Below the pieces are notes generated by a model. The model was not told the DNA's origin and did not search any database. It was given only the letters and a program-made list of their open reading frames with translations. DNA of 64,000 bases from CAZFLD01 sp964519835 (lineage in GTDB: Bacteria; Spirochaetota; Spirochaetia; DSM-27196; CAZFLD01): contig CAZFLD010000004.1 in NCBI GenBank assembly GCA_964519835.1, positions 44,287-108,286 of the forward strand, written 5' to 3'. This document shows positions 17,816-26,247 of the stretch, one piece after another (positions within the stretch are counted from its first letter, which is position 1; every line of letters starts with the position of its first letter). The position numbers were made by a program, and so were the translations under genes.

Positions 17816-18598
17816 TTACTCCTTCACCGACTCTTGGCGGATAGATTCCCGCTGCTTCGGCGGCAAGAATGAAACAAGCTTTTCAAGTAGGATTCGGGGA
17901 TTGTCTCCCGATTGAATGGAGAGAATCCCTTCAAGGATAATCTCCTTGACCCGAACCTCGTCCTTGTCGCGGTCTTCGAGCTTTGACTTGATGGGAATAA
18001 GGACAAGATTCGCGAAAATGGCTCCGTACATGGTTGTGATCAACGCGAGGGCCATACCACTTCCGATCGAAGATTCATCCTCTATGTTGGCGAGCATAGC
18101 GATAAGACCCGCAAGGGTCCCGATCATTCCAAACGCCGGCGCGATCTTTCCCCAGTCGTCGAAGATCTTGATGCCGACGGCGTGCCGTTCCTGAAGCTGG
18201 TTTAGGTCGCTGTAGAGGATTGTCTTTATGACCTCCGGGTCCGTACCGTCCACGACGAGCTGAATACCCTTGCGCATAAACTCGTCCTCGACTTCGTCGA
18301 GGTTGTCTTCCAAAGCCAGTAGACCCTCGCGACGGGCCCGCTCTGAAAAGGACACAAGGTCCGAGATCATCTTCTCTTCCTGCCAATCGGGGGTCCTTAG
18401 TGCATGGCGAAGATACTTTACGATGCCGAGCATGCGGCTCAATGGGTTGGCGACGGTCATCGCTGCGAATGATCCACCTATGACCATCAAAAACGACGGC
18501 AGGTTGAGGTAGAGACCGATGGACCCGCCACTTGTTAGGATGGACATAAAGATAAAGGCAAAGCCCGCGATGACGCCGATGATCGTTCCGAGATCCAT
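17816..18598 (-). CDS. motA: flagellar stator protein MotA
   Basis: 260 aa with four membrane segments and a long cytoplasmic loop between the second and third. Conserved features are SFAAMTVANPLSRMLG, ALEDNLDEVEDEFMRKG and the helix-3 region APAFGMIGTLAGLIAML, which contains the functional Pro. It couples ion flow to torque on FliG. 12 bp upstream of motB. Confidence 0.95.
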   Translation of the reverse strand: MDLGTIIGVIAGFAFIFMSILTSGGSIGLYLNLPSFLMVIGGSFAAMTVANPLSRMLGIVKYLRHALRTPDWQEEKMISDLVSFSERARREGLLALEDNLDEVEDEFMRKGIQLVVDGTDPEVIKTILYSDLNQLQERHAVGIKIFDDWGKIAPAFGMIGTLAGLIAMLANIEDESSIGSGMALALITTMYGAIFANLVLIPIKSKLEDRDKDEVRVKEIILEGILSIQSGDNPRILLEKLVSFLPPKQRESIRQESVKE

Positions 18599-18606
18599 GC
18601 CGAAGG

Positions 18607-18804
18607 CTACTCCTCGTTTTTGAACGCGCCGATCCGGCGCCGATACGCGATGATTCGATCGAGGACCTCTTCCAGACCTTCACGAACAATCAGTCGCTTG
18701 CCGGAAAGCATGATCAACGTCGTGTCGGGGTTTTGCTCCATGTATTCAATCTGATGAGGATTGACGTGGTAGCCAAAGCCGTCGAGTCTGGTGACCTCGA
18801 TCAT
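18607..18804 (-). CDS. flbD: FlbD/SwrD family flagellar protein
   Basis: 65 aa, the whole family length: IEVTRLDGFGYHVNPHQIEYME and then TLIMLSGKRLIVREGLEEV. Homologues (SwrD in Bacillus, FlbD in spirochaetes) always lie between flgE and motA and influence stator-driven torque. 8 bp before motA. Confidence 0.9.
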   Translation of the reverse strand: MIEVTRLDGFGYHVNPHQIEYMEQNPDTTLIMLSGKRLIVREGLEEVLDRIIAYRRRIGAFKNEE

Positions 18805-18827
18805 CTAATTACCTCTATAATACCGCT

Positions 18828-20237
18828 TTATCGCTTGAGCGTTAAGAGTTCCTGGAGCATTTGGTCCGAGGTGGTAATCGTCCGGCTGTTGGCCTGGAAA
18901 CCCCGTTGCGTAATGATCATGTCGGTGAACTGCTCCGCAAGATCCACGTTACTCATCTCCAGTGCACCGGAGATAATGCCGCCCTTGTCCGCTACACCTG
19001 CCGGATCGATAAGCGCCTCGCCGGAGTTTATGCTCCGGGCATAGGTGTTGTCGCCGGCCTTGTCCAAGCCCTCCGGATTTGTGAACGTTGCCAGGGCGAT
19101 CCGGCCCAGGGCCTTCCGTGTTCCATTAGTGTAGATGCCGATGATGGTCCCGGATTGATCGATTTGGAAATCGTCGAGGTAGCCCATGCTGTAGCCGTCT
19201 TGTGAGTAGGCCTTTTGTGTGCTCTCCTCACGAAATTGTGTGGTGCTGTTGACTTCGGCACCGACCTCACCAAGAACGAGATCAAACGTCTGCGTGACAG
19301 GATCGCCGGGAAGCCCCGTCGCCTCATCTACCGGCAACGATGCACCGGGCACCTCGAAGGTCACCTCGACGTCCAGTCTGCCCTGGTTGTCGATCCCACC
19401 CTCGGTGTTGTTGACGCTTTGCAAGAAGCCGTTGTTGTCAAACTGAACGTTGTAGGTGGCGCCCGTTGTTGATTGAATTCCGCCGATGGATACGGTCGGT
19501 GTCACTTCGGTCTCTTGGCCTTCGTTGATGATTAGCTGACCCTGCCACTGATTCTCCGTACCGACGACCCTGGTGTACTCGAGCTTTAGCTCGTGGGTGT
19601 TTCCAAAGGAGTCGTAGATATCGTAGATAACCGTGTAGGTACCGTCACGCTGCTCGATCCCACTCGCCCCCTCACCGATAATCGGTGTGTTTTTGTCTAA
19701 GTTGCTCGCAAGAAGAACTTCCGAGGTTGCCTGCGCCGGGTCCTTCGAACCAAGAGGGATGGACAGGCGGTCCGGCGTGGCGGAGGTATTGATGACGGTT
19801 TGGCCGTCGATCTTTTCCGCTTGCCAGCCCTGCACTCGCATGCCGTTTGCGGGATTCACAAGGATACCCTGCTCATCTACATCAAATACGCCGGCACGCG
19901 TGTAGAAATTCTCCTGCCCTTCGCGGAGGATAAAAAAGCCGCTGCCCTGGATGGCCACATCGGTCTTGACCCCGGTCGTCTGCAAAGAGCCCTGGTTATG
20001 CAGGGTATCTATTGACGCTACCGTCATGCCCAAGCCGATTTGCTGGGGGTTCACACCGCCGACTCGCTCGTTCGGCCGGGAGGCGCCGTTCATCGTCTGG
20101 CTCAACAGGTCCTGAAAGTTGACCCTGCCGCGCTTGAAACCCGTCGTGTTGACGTTGGCAACGTTGTTACCGATGACGTCCATACGAGTTTGGTGATTCT
20201 GAAGTCCGGAAACGCCGGAGTATAGGGATCGCATCAT
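18828..20237 (-). CDS. flgE: flagellar hook protein FlgE
   Basis: 469 aa. The N-terminal rod-type motif is SLYSGVSGLQNHQTRMDVIGNNVANVNTTGFK and the C-terminal helix is MIITQRGFQANSRTITTSDQMLQELLTL. ATG 20237 is chosen (AAGGAGG 7 nt upstream); a second ATG follows directly. The protein contains no cysteine. Spirochaete hooks are normally cross-linked by lysinoalanine between Lys165 and Cys178 (T. denticola numbering as I recall it). Here residue 165 is Lys (in GSKDPA) but 178 is Ser (in LLASNLDK). Confidence 0.95.
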   Translation of the reverse strand: MMRSLYSGVSGLQNHQTRMDVIGNNVANVNTTGFKRGRVNFQDLLSQTMNGASRPNERVGGVNPQQIGLGMTVASIDTLHNQGSLQTTGVKTDVAIQGSGFFILREGQENFYTRAGVFDVDEQGILVNPANGMRVQGWQAEKIDGQTVINTSATPDRLSIPLGSKDPAQATSEVLLASNLDKNTPIIGEGASGIEQRDGTYTVIYDIYDSFGNTHELKLEYTRVVGTENQWQGQLIINEGQETEVTPTVSIGGIQSTTGATYNVQFDNNGFLQSVNNTEGGIDNQGRLDVEVTFEVPGASLPVDEATGLPGDPVTQTFDLVLGEVGAEVNSTTQFREESTQKAYSQDGYSMGYLDDFQIDQSGTIIGIYTNGTRKALGRIALATFTNPEGLDKAGDNTYARSINSGEALIDPAGVADKGGIISGALEMSNVDLAEQFTDMIITQRGFQANSRTITTSDQMLQELLTLKR

Positions 20238-20249
20238 CGGTGGGCCTCC

Positions 20250-20687
20250 TTATTCCTGTACCGAAAGAATGTCGTTGTAGCTGTAGTAATTGCCGTTTAC
20301 CCTCACCTGTGGATCCGACCCCGCCGTGATTCCGGAGGCGGTTCCTCGAACCACTTCGTCGCCGACAGCGACCTCGACGGTCCTACCAATAACGCCCATC
20401 GCCTGCCCGGTGAGGAGGGTATTGGTCATTTCCGCAAAGGACGACGCCATGTTTGTCATTTGCTCGAGACTGGAGAACTGGGCCATTTGCGCCACGAATT
20501 CCTTGTCCTCCAACGGAGAAGTCGGGTCCTGGTGGGTAAGCTGGGTCAACAGGATCTTCAAAAAGTCGTCCTTGTTGAGATCCTGAGAGACCTCTCGGCC
20601 TTGGTTTATGCCTCGGTTAAAGCCGCGAACCTGGGCTTCGAGCTGTGATCGGGCCTCTCCGCTGATGACGTTGGTCGCTGCGTCCAT
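20250..20687 (-). CDS. flgD: flagellar hook capping protein FlgD
   Basis: 145 aa, a short FlgD as usual in spirochaetes. The N-terminal export/cap segment NKDDFLKILLTQLTHQDPTSPLEDKEFVAQMAQFSSLEQM is strongly conserved in pattern. A small C-terminal beta region (VEVAVGDEVVRG, VRVNGNYYSYNDILSV) ends the protein. Hook subunits assemble beneath it; flgE follows 12 bp later. Confidence 0.93.
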   Translation of the reverse strand: MDAATNVISGEARSQLEAQVRGFNRGINQGREVSQDLNKDDFLKILLTQLTHQDPTSPLEDKEFVAQMAQFSSLEQMTNMASSFAEMTNTLLTGQAMGVIGRTVEVAVGDEVVRGTASGITAGSDPQVRVNGNYYSYNDILSVQE

Positions 20688-20706
20688 CCTTCCTCCAAAA
20701 AAACAA

Positions 20707-22545
20707 TCAAACTATAAGGTCTACCAACTGCAGCTCATCGCCGGAAAACTCCTGCGACACTGTGGGTATACTGCTGTCAAACTGCGCGGCCCTACTGTTT
20801 CCGGTACCGCGCTTACTGCCGTGATCATCGGGCGCACCGTTCTCGCCTTCGCGACCACCCACGGCCACACTTAGGTCGCCGACCTCCAGGCCGTCACGGC
20901 TCAGCGCCTCGCTCAAGTTGCCGAGGTTGTCCGTAAAAGCCTGCCGCACAGTAGAATTCTCGACAACTATGCGGCCCTCTACACGATTATCGGCGAACTG
21001 GAGCCGAATTCTCACGCTGCCGAGCTCCTCGGGTTTCAAGACCAGGCGGACCTCGCCACCGCCACGGCGCAAAAGCATCTTTGCTTGCCTCAGGATTCCG
21101 GCTCCGAGGTCTGCCGAGTACCTGTTGCCGGCGGCGTCGCTTGTACCGGCGGCGTCGCTTGTAAAGGTTGCGCGTCCGGTGCCCGAGGCGGCCCCGGACG
21201 TGCCGGAACCGGGCGAGCCGGCATCGGCCATGCTGCTGGAACCGGTAAGCCCACGATCCAGAGCGGCCGAGAGGCTCTCGCCCTTGTTAACGGTGACTTC
21301 CATCGTTTCCGCCGCCGAACCGTTTCCCGCCGGCGACACGGCGCCGCTACGGGCCGCCTCCGTGCCGGCCGACGACGATCGGCCGGATGACTCAGACCCT
21401 TCGCCGCGTGATTGACCGGCCACAGCCCGCTGCCGAGCTCGAGAGCCTCGGTACAAAGAGCCGTGATCGTTGTCGTGCTCGTTAGCGCCACCTCCGGCCG
21501 CGCCGCCTGCATCACGACGGTTTTCCACAAAGCCGGCCTCACGGTCTGCCACGGCCCGACTTCCGGAAGCGCCGCGCTTGCTCAATTCGGTGGACCGTGG
21601 CTTATCACCTTCGCGCGCTTGGGTACCGACTGCGGCGACAGTTTTCCCGGAACGCCGCCCGTCGGTATCGTTCTGCGAGATACCCGAGTCGGTTTGCTTG
21701 ATAGGTTCGTTTCCGGCATGTTCCCGGTCGACTCCGTTTACGGTCCGATCCACGATCGTCCACACGCCGCCCCGGTCCTTGGCCCCGCGAGAAAAGGCGC
21801 CATCTGCGCCCGCCGCCTTGGACTCGCCGGCATCGCCCGCTGCGCCGTCACGGGGGCCCTCCACAGACTCCCCGGCTTTGCTTCCGGCGCGCCCGCGTAC
21901 GGCTACGGCTTTCTCTCCGTCGCGGCGATAAACAAGCGGCCTACCCTCGGCCCGCGCGCCACCAACCTTGACGCTACCTTTCTCGCGCAATCGTTCGGAC
22001 CAATTGGTATTGCCCTCGGCGGTAAGACCTGAATCCCCCTCCGACGCATCGGACCGGTGATCGGCCTCTTCGCTTGGTTGGCGTGAGTCCTCGGCGCCGT
22101 GGCCTTTGGTTGTGCTTGGTTTATCGTTTTTGTGGGTGGCTTTGTCCGCGCGGTCCTTGGCGCCGTCGATCCGTTGCCCGGACTTGCCGTCGTCGGTCCG
22201 TGACTGCGCCTCTGCTACGCCGGACCGAGAGGTACCTTCCGCTTCTTGCGCCGGCTGCCGATTCTCGTCCGGCGCGGCCGCCGATCGCGACGATTGTTCC
22301 GTAGGCTGCTGCGCTGACTCGGAATTGGTCGATCGTGGCTGTGACTCATTCGGTGGTGATGTCTCCCCGTGCCGGCCCGGATCGGCGCCTGAGGAAGGTG
22401 GATCCGGCGTCCGTCGGGCAGCGGCATCCGCTGCCTCCAGCTCCCGGCCAAATGCCCCGGGGTCGGCGGCGTGCAACGGAGGGCGTGCAACTCCGGCGTT
22501 GTGGCTTGTGATTTTTATCGGCTCGCTCAAAACGGCTTGAATCAC
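20707..22545 (-). CDS. fliK: flagellar hook-length control protein FliK
   Basis: 612 aa. About 480 residues of low-complexity Ser/Gly/Ala/Glu/Arg-rich sequence, expected to be disordered and act as the molecular ruler, precede the globular C-terminal domain (EVRLVLKPEELGSVRIRLQF, VRQAFTDNLGNLSEALSRDG) that acts on FlhB. GTG 22545 has AAGG-type purines upstream. A small internal tandem repeat (GTSDAA twice) is coded near 21131-21165. The 127 bp before it (22546-22672) hold no gene that I can support. Confidence 0.9.
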   Translation of the reverse strand: MIQAVLSEPIKITSHNAGVARPPLHAADPGAFGRELEAADAAARRTPDPPSSGADPGRHGETSPPNESQPRSTNSESAQQPTEQSSRSAAAPDENRQPAQEAEGTSRSGVAEAQSRTDDGKSGQRIDGAKDRADKATHKNDKPSTTKGHGAEDSRQPSEEADHRSDASEGDSGLTAEGNTNWSERLREKGSVKVGGARAEGRPLVYRRDGEKAVAVRGRAGSKAGESVEGPRDGAAGDAGESKAAGADGAFSRGAKDRGGVWTIVDRTVNGVDREHAGNEPIKQTDSGISQNDTDGRRSGKTVAAVGTQAREGDKPRSTELSKRGASGSRAVADREAGFVENRRDAGGAAGGGANEHDNDHGSLYRGSRARQRAVAGQSRGEGSESSGRSSSAGTEAARSGAVSPAGNGSAAETMEVTVNKGESLSAALDRGLTGSSSMADAGSPGSGTSGAASGTGRATFTSDAAGTSDAAGNRYSADLGAGILRQAKMLLRRGGGEVRLVLKPEELGSVRIRLQFADNRVEGRIVVENSTVRQAFTDNLGNLSEALSRDGLEVGDLSVAVGGREGENGAPDDHGSKRGTGNSRAAQFDSSIPTVSQEFSGDELQLVDLIV

Positions 22546-22672
22546 CGTTGCCTTTCCTTCGCGAACCGGATGTGTCGATTAGGCTATGGCGTCGTTGAAA
22601 CCAAGACGCCCGTCAACCACACCCCCGCAGAACGGCCGGGCTCCACCACGGTGCCCCACGACTCCCACGTCT

Positions 22673-23302
22673 TTAGGAGGCGCTCGACGGCTTGATGGTC
22701 ATTTTCCGCAGGATATCGTCCGCCCTGTCGGCGTCCATCTGCCGCAACCACTCCGAAGTCAGGGAAAACTCCCCGGCTTCCGCGGCCAGCTCATCGGTTA
22801 TTCTCATCACATCGATGATCAGCTGGTCGTCCCAGTTTTCCAGGATCGCCACGGCGTTAGCCGGCGGCATGCTCCTCAAATACTGAGAGTTCTGAATCAG
22901 GTTCGCTCTTCTATCATCGTAAGATCGAACGGTTTGGTTGAATGAATTCTCCCGCTCGGTGAGCGCTGCTTCCAGCTCCTCGAGCTCGGCGGCTCGCTGT
23001 GATAGCTCCGCGGCCCGAGTATCCAGCTCCGCCTCGCGGGTCGATAATTCGTCTCGCAAGAGATCCAGAGACTCCATTTCCTTGCCCAGTCTGGCGCTGT
23101 CCAAAAGCAGTGGATCGTCCCGTTGCTCCGGAGGAATCGGTTCATCAGCGCCAAAGAGGCCAAACACGGGTGCCAGCGCTCCGCGCGCGTCGATAAGACC
23201 TAGATAATCGAACCAGAGCACTCCGCCGGCCACAAGCACCAAAACCAACAAGAGCAGCAAGAAGATTCGGGGAAAGGCTCCGACCCTTCGGTATTGATTC
23301 AT
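22673..23302 (-). CDS. flbB: periplasmic collar base protein FlbB (MotE-like)
   Basis: 209 aa. One N-terminal membrane helix (IFLLLLLVLVLVAGGVLWF), a coiled coil (~residues 75-125, heptads such as LSTREAELDTRAAELSQRAAELEEL) and a C-terminal MgtE-N-like helical domain (YLRSMPPANAVAILENWDD). In Borrelia FlbB sits at the base of the periplasmic collar that spirochaetes use to load stators. Position between fliJ and fliK matches. Its ATG overlaps the fliJ stop by one base (TAATG). Confidence 0.88.
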   Translation of the reverse strand: MNQYRRVGAFPRIFLLLLLVLVLVAGGVLWFDYLGLIDARGALAPVFGLFGADEPIPPEQRDDPLLLDSARLGKEMESLDLLRDELSTREAELDTRAAELSQRAAELEELEAALTERENSFNQTVRSYDDRRANLIQNSQYLRSMPPANAVAILENWDDQLIIDVMRITDELAAEAGEFSLTSEWLRQMDADRADDILRKMTIKPSSAS

Positions 23303-23730
23303 TAATCGCTCCTTCTGTGTACCGGGCGACCAATGTCGTCCAGCACAAGAATCTCGTGCCGGTTCGCGACCTTGTGATGCTCGGCCGCCTGTTTCTCTTT
23401 GAGTTTCCCGAGCGCCTTTCGGGCCGCGGCGGCCTGCTGATAGCCGTCGCGGACCTCAACCTGCTTCTCTCTGTTCTCTTTGAGTTTGTTATGTCTGCGC
23501 TCGAGCTCTAGGTCGATAAAAGAAACAAAACGCTCTCGATACAGCATTTCGTCCACGTCGCCGGGCACCCCTTCCGACACAACCCGAGCACGGTCGTCGC
23601 GCGCCTTACCGATCTCGGCCTCAACGGAGGCACATTCGGCGTTGACCTCCGCAAGGCGTGCCTCCCACTGCTTCTCGTGGTACTCGCGCAAGCGGAGGAT
23701 CTTCTGCAGCCGGAACTCAAAGCGCTTCAT
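23302..23730 (-). CDS. fliJ: flagellar export chaperone/ATPase stalk protein FliJ
   Basis: 142 aa, almost entirely helical with heptad repeats. It begins FEFRLQKILRLREYHEKQWEARLAEV, the usual FliJ N-terminus. FliJ inserts in the FliI hexamer and contacts FlhA. It overlaps the end of fliI by 14 bp. Confidence 0.9.
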   Translation of the reverse strand: MKRFEFRLQKILRLREYHEKQWEARLAEVNAECASVEAEIGKARDDRARVVSEGVPGDVDEMLYRERFVSFIDLELERRHNKLKENREKQVEVRDGYQQAAAARKALGKLKEKQAAEHHKVANRHEILVLDDIGRPVHRRSD

Positions 23731-25192
23731 CGGCTATCTCCGAATTGGTATCCGGACCGGGTAGACCGGAGGCGGCGGAGTCCTCGACCTCGTTAGATTC
23801 CGCGATTTCTCGTGCTTCCGGGGGTTCCGGTGGCTCGGACACATCCCGCTCCTGAGGCGAGGCAAACTCCGCGGGGACCTCGATCTCCGCAAGATCGCAC
23901 AGGCGTCGGATGGTCTCGGCCAAATCCGCCTGTTCCTCGACCTGCTGCATAAGAAAGTTGTTAATGCGGGGGAGCTTTTTGATGGCCTCGTCCACCTCTT
24001 CACTCGATCCGGGTACGTAAACGCCCGCGGTGATAAGGTCCTCGTTGTCGGCGTAGATGGCGAGCATCCGGCGGACGTAGCCGGCGGCGTCGCGCACCGC
24101 ACGCGAGCTTACCTTGGTCTCCAGCCGCGAAACCGATCCAAGCACGTCGATGGCGGGATAGTGGTAGCGTTGCGCGAAGCGCCGGGCGAGCACCACGTGT
24201 CCATCGAGAATACCCCTCACGGCGTCGCTCACCGGCTCCTCGAGGTCGTCACCTTCGACAAGAACGGTAAAAAAGCCCGTAATCGTTCCAAGGTCGCTTG
24301 TTCCACAGCGCTCGAGAATCCGCGGCAGGAGGCTAAACACCGACGGCGTGTACCCACGGGTCGACGGCGCTTCACCTCGAGCCAAGCCGATCTCACGCTG
24401 CGCCCACGCGAAGCGCGTCACGCTGTCGAACAAGAGCATCACCTCTTTTTCTTGGTCGCGAAAATACTCGGCCACCGCCATAGCAACAAAGGCGCCACGG
24501 ACCCGGGCAATTGCGGGAGTGTCGGAGGTGGACACCACGATTACCGACCGTTTTAGGCCCTCGGGACCGAGGTCTTGCTCGATAAACTCCCGCACCTCCC
24601 TTCCGCGCTCGCCGATAAGAGCGATCACGTTGACGTCGGCGTTGGTGTTTCGCGCAATCATACCGAGGAGCGTCGACTTGCCCACGCCGCTTCCCGAGAA
24701 TATGCCCAGGCGTTGGCCGCTACCCGCCGGCACAAGGCCGTCAAGGGCGCGAATGCCGGTGGCAATCTGTTGGGTAATGCGCTTTCTCTCGAGGACGTGA
24801 GGAGGCTTGTTGACGACCGGATAGAGATCAGGATCCGCGATCTCCCCTTTTCCGTCGATGGTCCGACCGAGACCGTCCACGACGCGGCCCAAGAGGTCGT
24901 CCGAGACCGCGATCTTCATGGTGCTGCCGGTCGCCACGACCTGAGCGCCGAGCTCAATGCCGTCGACGTCGGAAAACGGCATCAACTGGACGGTCGTGCC
25001 GAAGAGTCCCACAACCTCCGCGTGCACCTGGCTTCCGCCGGGCATAATAATGTGGCACAGCTCGCCCACCACCGCCTGGGGACCGCGACTCTCCACGAGC
25101 ATGCCTTGTACTCGCGTAACGGTGCCCGCATACTTGATGGGGTCGAAATCGAGAACGGCTGTTTTGTACTTGCTAAATACGCTTGTGGCCAA
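23717..25192 (-). CDS. fliI: flagellar export ATPase FliI
   Basis: 491 aa from TTG 25192, chosen because GGGAGGGG lies 5 nt upstream; the frame is open further up but that part lies in the gap after fliH. Hexameric ATPase of the export apparatus with Walker A SGSGVGKSTLLG and Walker B VMLLFDSVTRFAWAQREIGLA, followed by GEAPSTRGYTPSVFSLLPRILER. The last ~45 residues are an acidic, Pro/Glu-rich extension (SEPPEPPEAREIAES and onward) that most FliI proteins lack. Confidence 0.94.
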   Translation of the reverse strand: MATSVFSKYKTAVLDFDPIKYAGTVTRVQGMLVESRGPQAVVGELCHIIMPGGSQVHAEVVGLFGTTVQLMPFSDVDGIELGAQVVATGSTMKIAVSDDLLGRVVDGLGRTIDGKGEIADPDLYPVVNKPPHVLERKRITQQIATGIRALDGLVPAGSGQRLGIFSGSGVGKSTLLGMIARNTNADVNVIALIGERGREVREFIEQDLGPEGLKRSVIVVSTSDTPAIARVRGAFVAMAVAEYFRDQEKEVMLLFDSVTRFAWAQREIGLARGEAPSTRGYTPSVFSLLPRILERCGTSDLGTITGFFTVLVEGDDLEEPVSDAVRGILDGHVVLARRFAQRYHYPAIDVLGSVSRLETKVSSRAVRDAAGYVRRMLAIYADNEDLITAGVYVPGSSEEVDEAIKKLPRINNFLMQQVEEQADLAETIRRLCDLAEIEVPAEFASPQERDVSEPPEPPEAREIAESNEVEDSAASGLPGPDTNSEIADEAL

Positions 25193-25234
25193 TGCGCCCC
25201 TCCCGACGCTACAGGCACCCAACGGCGGACCGCC

Positions 25235-25249
25235 GACCCCGGCGGGGTC
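25235..25249 (-). promoter_or_regulatory. GC hairpin in the fliH-fliI gap
   Basis: A perfect six-base inverted repeat, GACCCC-GGC-GGGGTC, lies at the upstream end of the 61-bp gap between the fliH stop and the fliI TTG. No T-run follows. It might shield mRNA ends or slow ribosomes and so help set the FliH:FliI ratio. Inference only. Confidence 0.35.
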
Positions 25250-25253
25250 TCTC

Positions 25254-26186
25254 CTACCCGCCCGTTCGGTACTTTCTCCTGCCGGATCGAATGGGGATAA
25301 GCTCGAGTATCCGCTCCTCGATCTCCCTGAGCTGCGCCGAAATCCGGGCGTCGATCTGTCCAAAGTCGGTCTCGATAATCGCACCCCCGGGATCTACGGT
25401 GGAGTCTTCCATGACGGTCACGTTTCCGACCTTTTCGGTCATCGCAACAAACTCTTTTGTGTGTTCGGTGACCAGGTCGAGATCCGCGAGGTTGACACGG
25501 ATGACCAGATCAGCCTTTTGTTTGAGCTTCCGGAGACTCTGGGCAACGTTGTTGATAACGATGTTTTTTTGGTTCTCCGAAATAACCTTCACGACCTTCT
25601 TTGCAATCAATAGCACTATATCGATGACTTGGGCTTCGGCATCTTCGATGATCTCTACACGGCGCTCGATCGCTTTGTCGATAATGGTGTGGAGCCGGGA
25701 AATAAGCCTCTCAACCTCCGCCTTTCCGGCGCCGTATCCCTCTTCGTGGCCGGCCTTGCGGCCGTTGCGGAACGCCTCTTCCTCAATACGCCGGGCGTTT
25801 TCCTGGGCCTCGCCGACAATGGCGGCCGCCTGCTCGTTGGCTTCGTTGACCTTGTGGCGAGCCTCCTGTTCCGCCTCGTTCTTGATCCGAGCGGCCTCTT
25901 CGTTCTTGGCACGAACGGCGCCAAAGGCTGCGGACTCGGCGTCCTGCTTGATCTTCTCGGCCTCGTCCTCGGCCTTTTGGATCATTTCCGCCCGCTCTTG
26001 CTCCCAACGAGCCTTAAACGCCTCAGCCTCGCGACGGAGGTCGTCCGCGGTGGGACCGGTGTACTCCAAGACGTCCTCGACTTCCTCCGGCTCGAGCTCG
26101 GCTTGAGTAAACTCGGCGGGGGCGTCGATGGCCACCCTGTCGCCTTTTGTACTGTATTCGTTTACGCGAAATACGTTCTTAGCCAT
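25254..26186 (-). CDS. fliH: flagellar export ATPase regulator FliH
   Basis: 310 aa. A short N-terminal region (AKNVFRVNEYSTKGDRVAI) is followed by a long charged coiled coil (~residues 50-170, Ala/Glu-rich) and the C-terminal V-ATPase E-subunit-like domain (residues ~175-290) that binds FliI. The family is normally ~230-310 aa, so this is at the long end. It is flanked by 61-bp gaps on both sides, each with a hairpin. Confidence 0.9.
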   Translation of the reverse strand: MAKNVFRVNEYSTKGDRVAIDAPAEFTQAELEPEEVEDVLEYTGPTADDLRREAEAFKARWEQERAEMIQKAEDEAEKIKQDAESAAFGAVRAKNEEAARIKNEAEQEARHKVNEANEQAAAIVGEAQENARRIEEEAFRNGRKAGHEEGYGAGKAEVERLISRLHTIIDKAIERRVEIIEDAEAQVIDIVLLIAKKVVKVISENQKNIVINNVAQSLRKLKQKADLVIRVNLADLDLVTEHTKEFVAMTEKVGNVTVMEDSTVDPGGAIIETDFGQIDARISAQLREIEERILELIPIRSGRRKYRTGG

Positions 26187-26216
26187 TGCTTCCGGTTACA
26201 TGTTCGGCATCAAGTT

Positions 26217-26239
26217 GCCGGCGTAAAAGTGGCGCCGGC
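26217..26239 (-). promoter_or_regulatory. GC hairpin in the fliG-fliH gap
   Basis: A perfect seven-base inverted repeat, GCCGGCG - 9 nt - CGCCGGC, lies in the 61-bp gap between the fliG stop and the fliH ATG. No T-run follows on the coding strand of the operon, so termination is unlikely. An mRNA-processing or stability role is possible. Confidence 0.35.
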
Positions 26240-26247
26240 GATCCGCC

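Noticed and set aside
21131..21165. Tandem 15-18 bp repeat in fliK as a mobile or CRISPR-like element
   Set aside because: Only two units, in frame, coding GTSDAA in a low-complexity ruler region; ordinary for FliK.
22546..22672. Possible small gene or terminator in the fliK-flbB gap
   Set aside because: A 74-codon plus-strand frame crosses it but runs into fliK antisense; the only pairing is a six-base match (AAGACG/CGTCTT) 59 bp apart. Nothing supportable.
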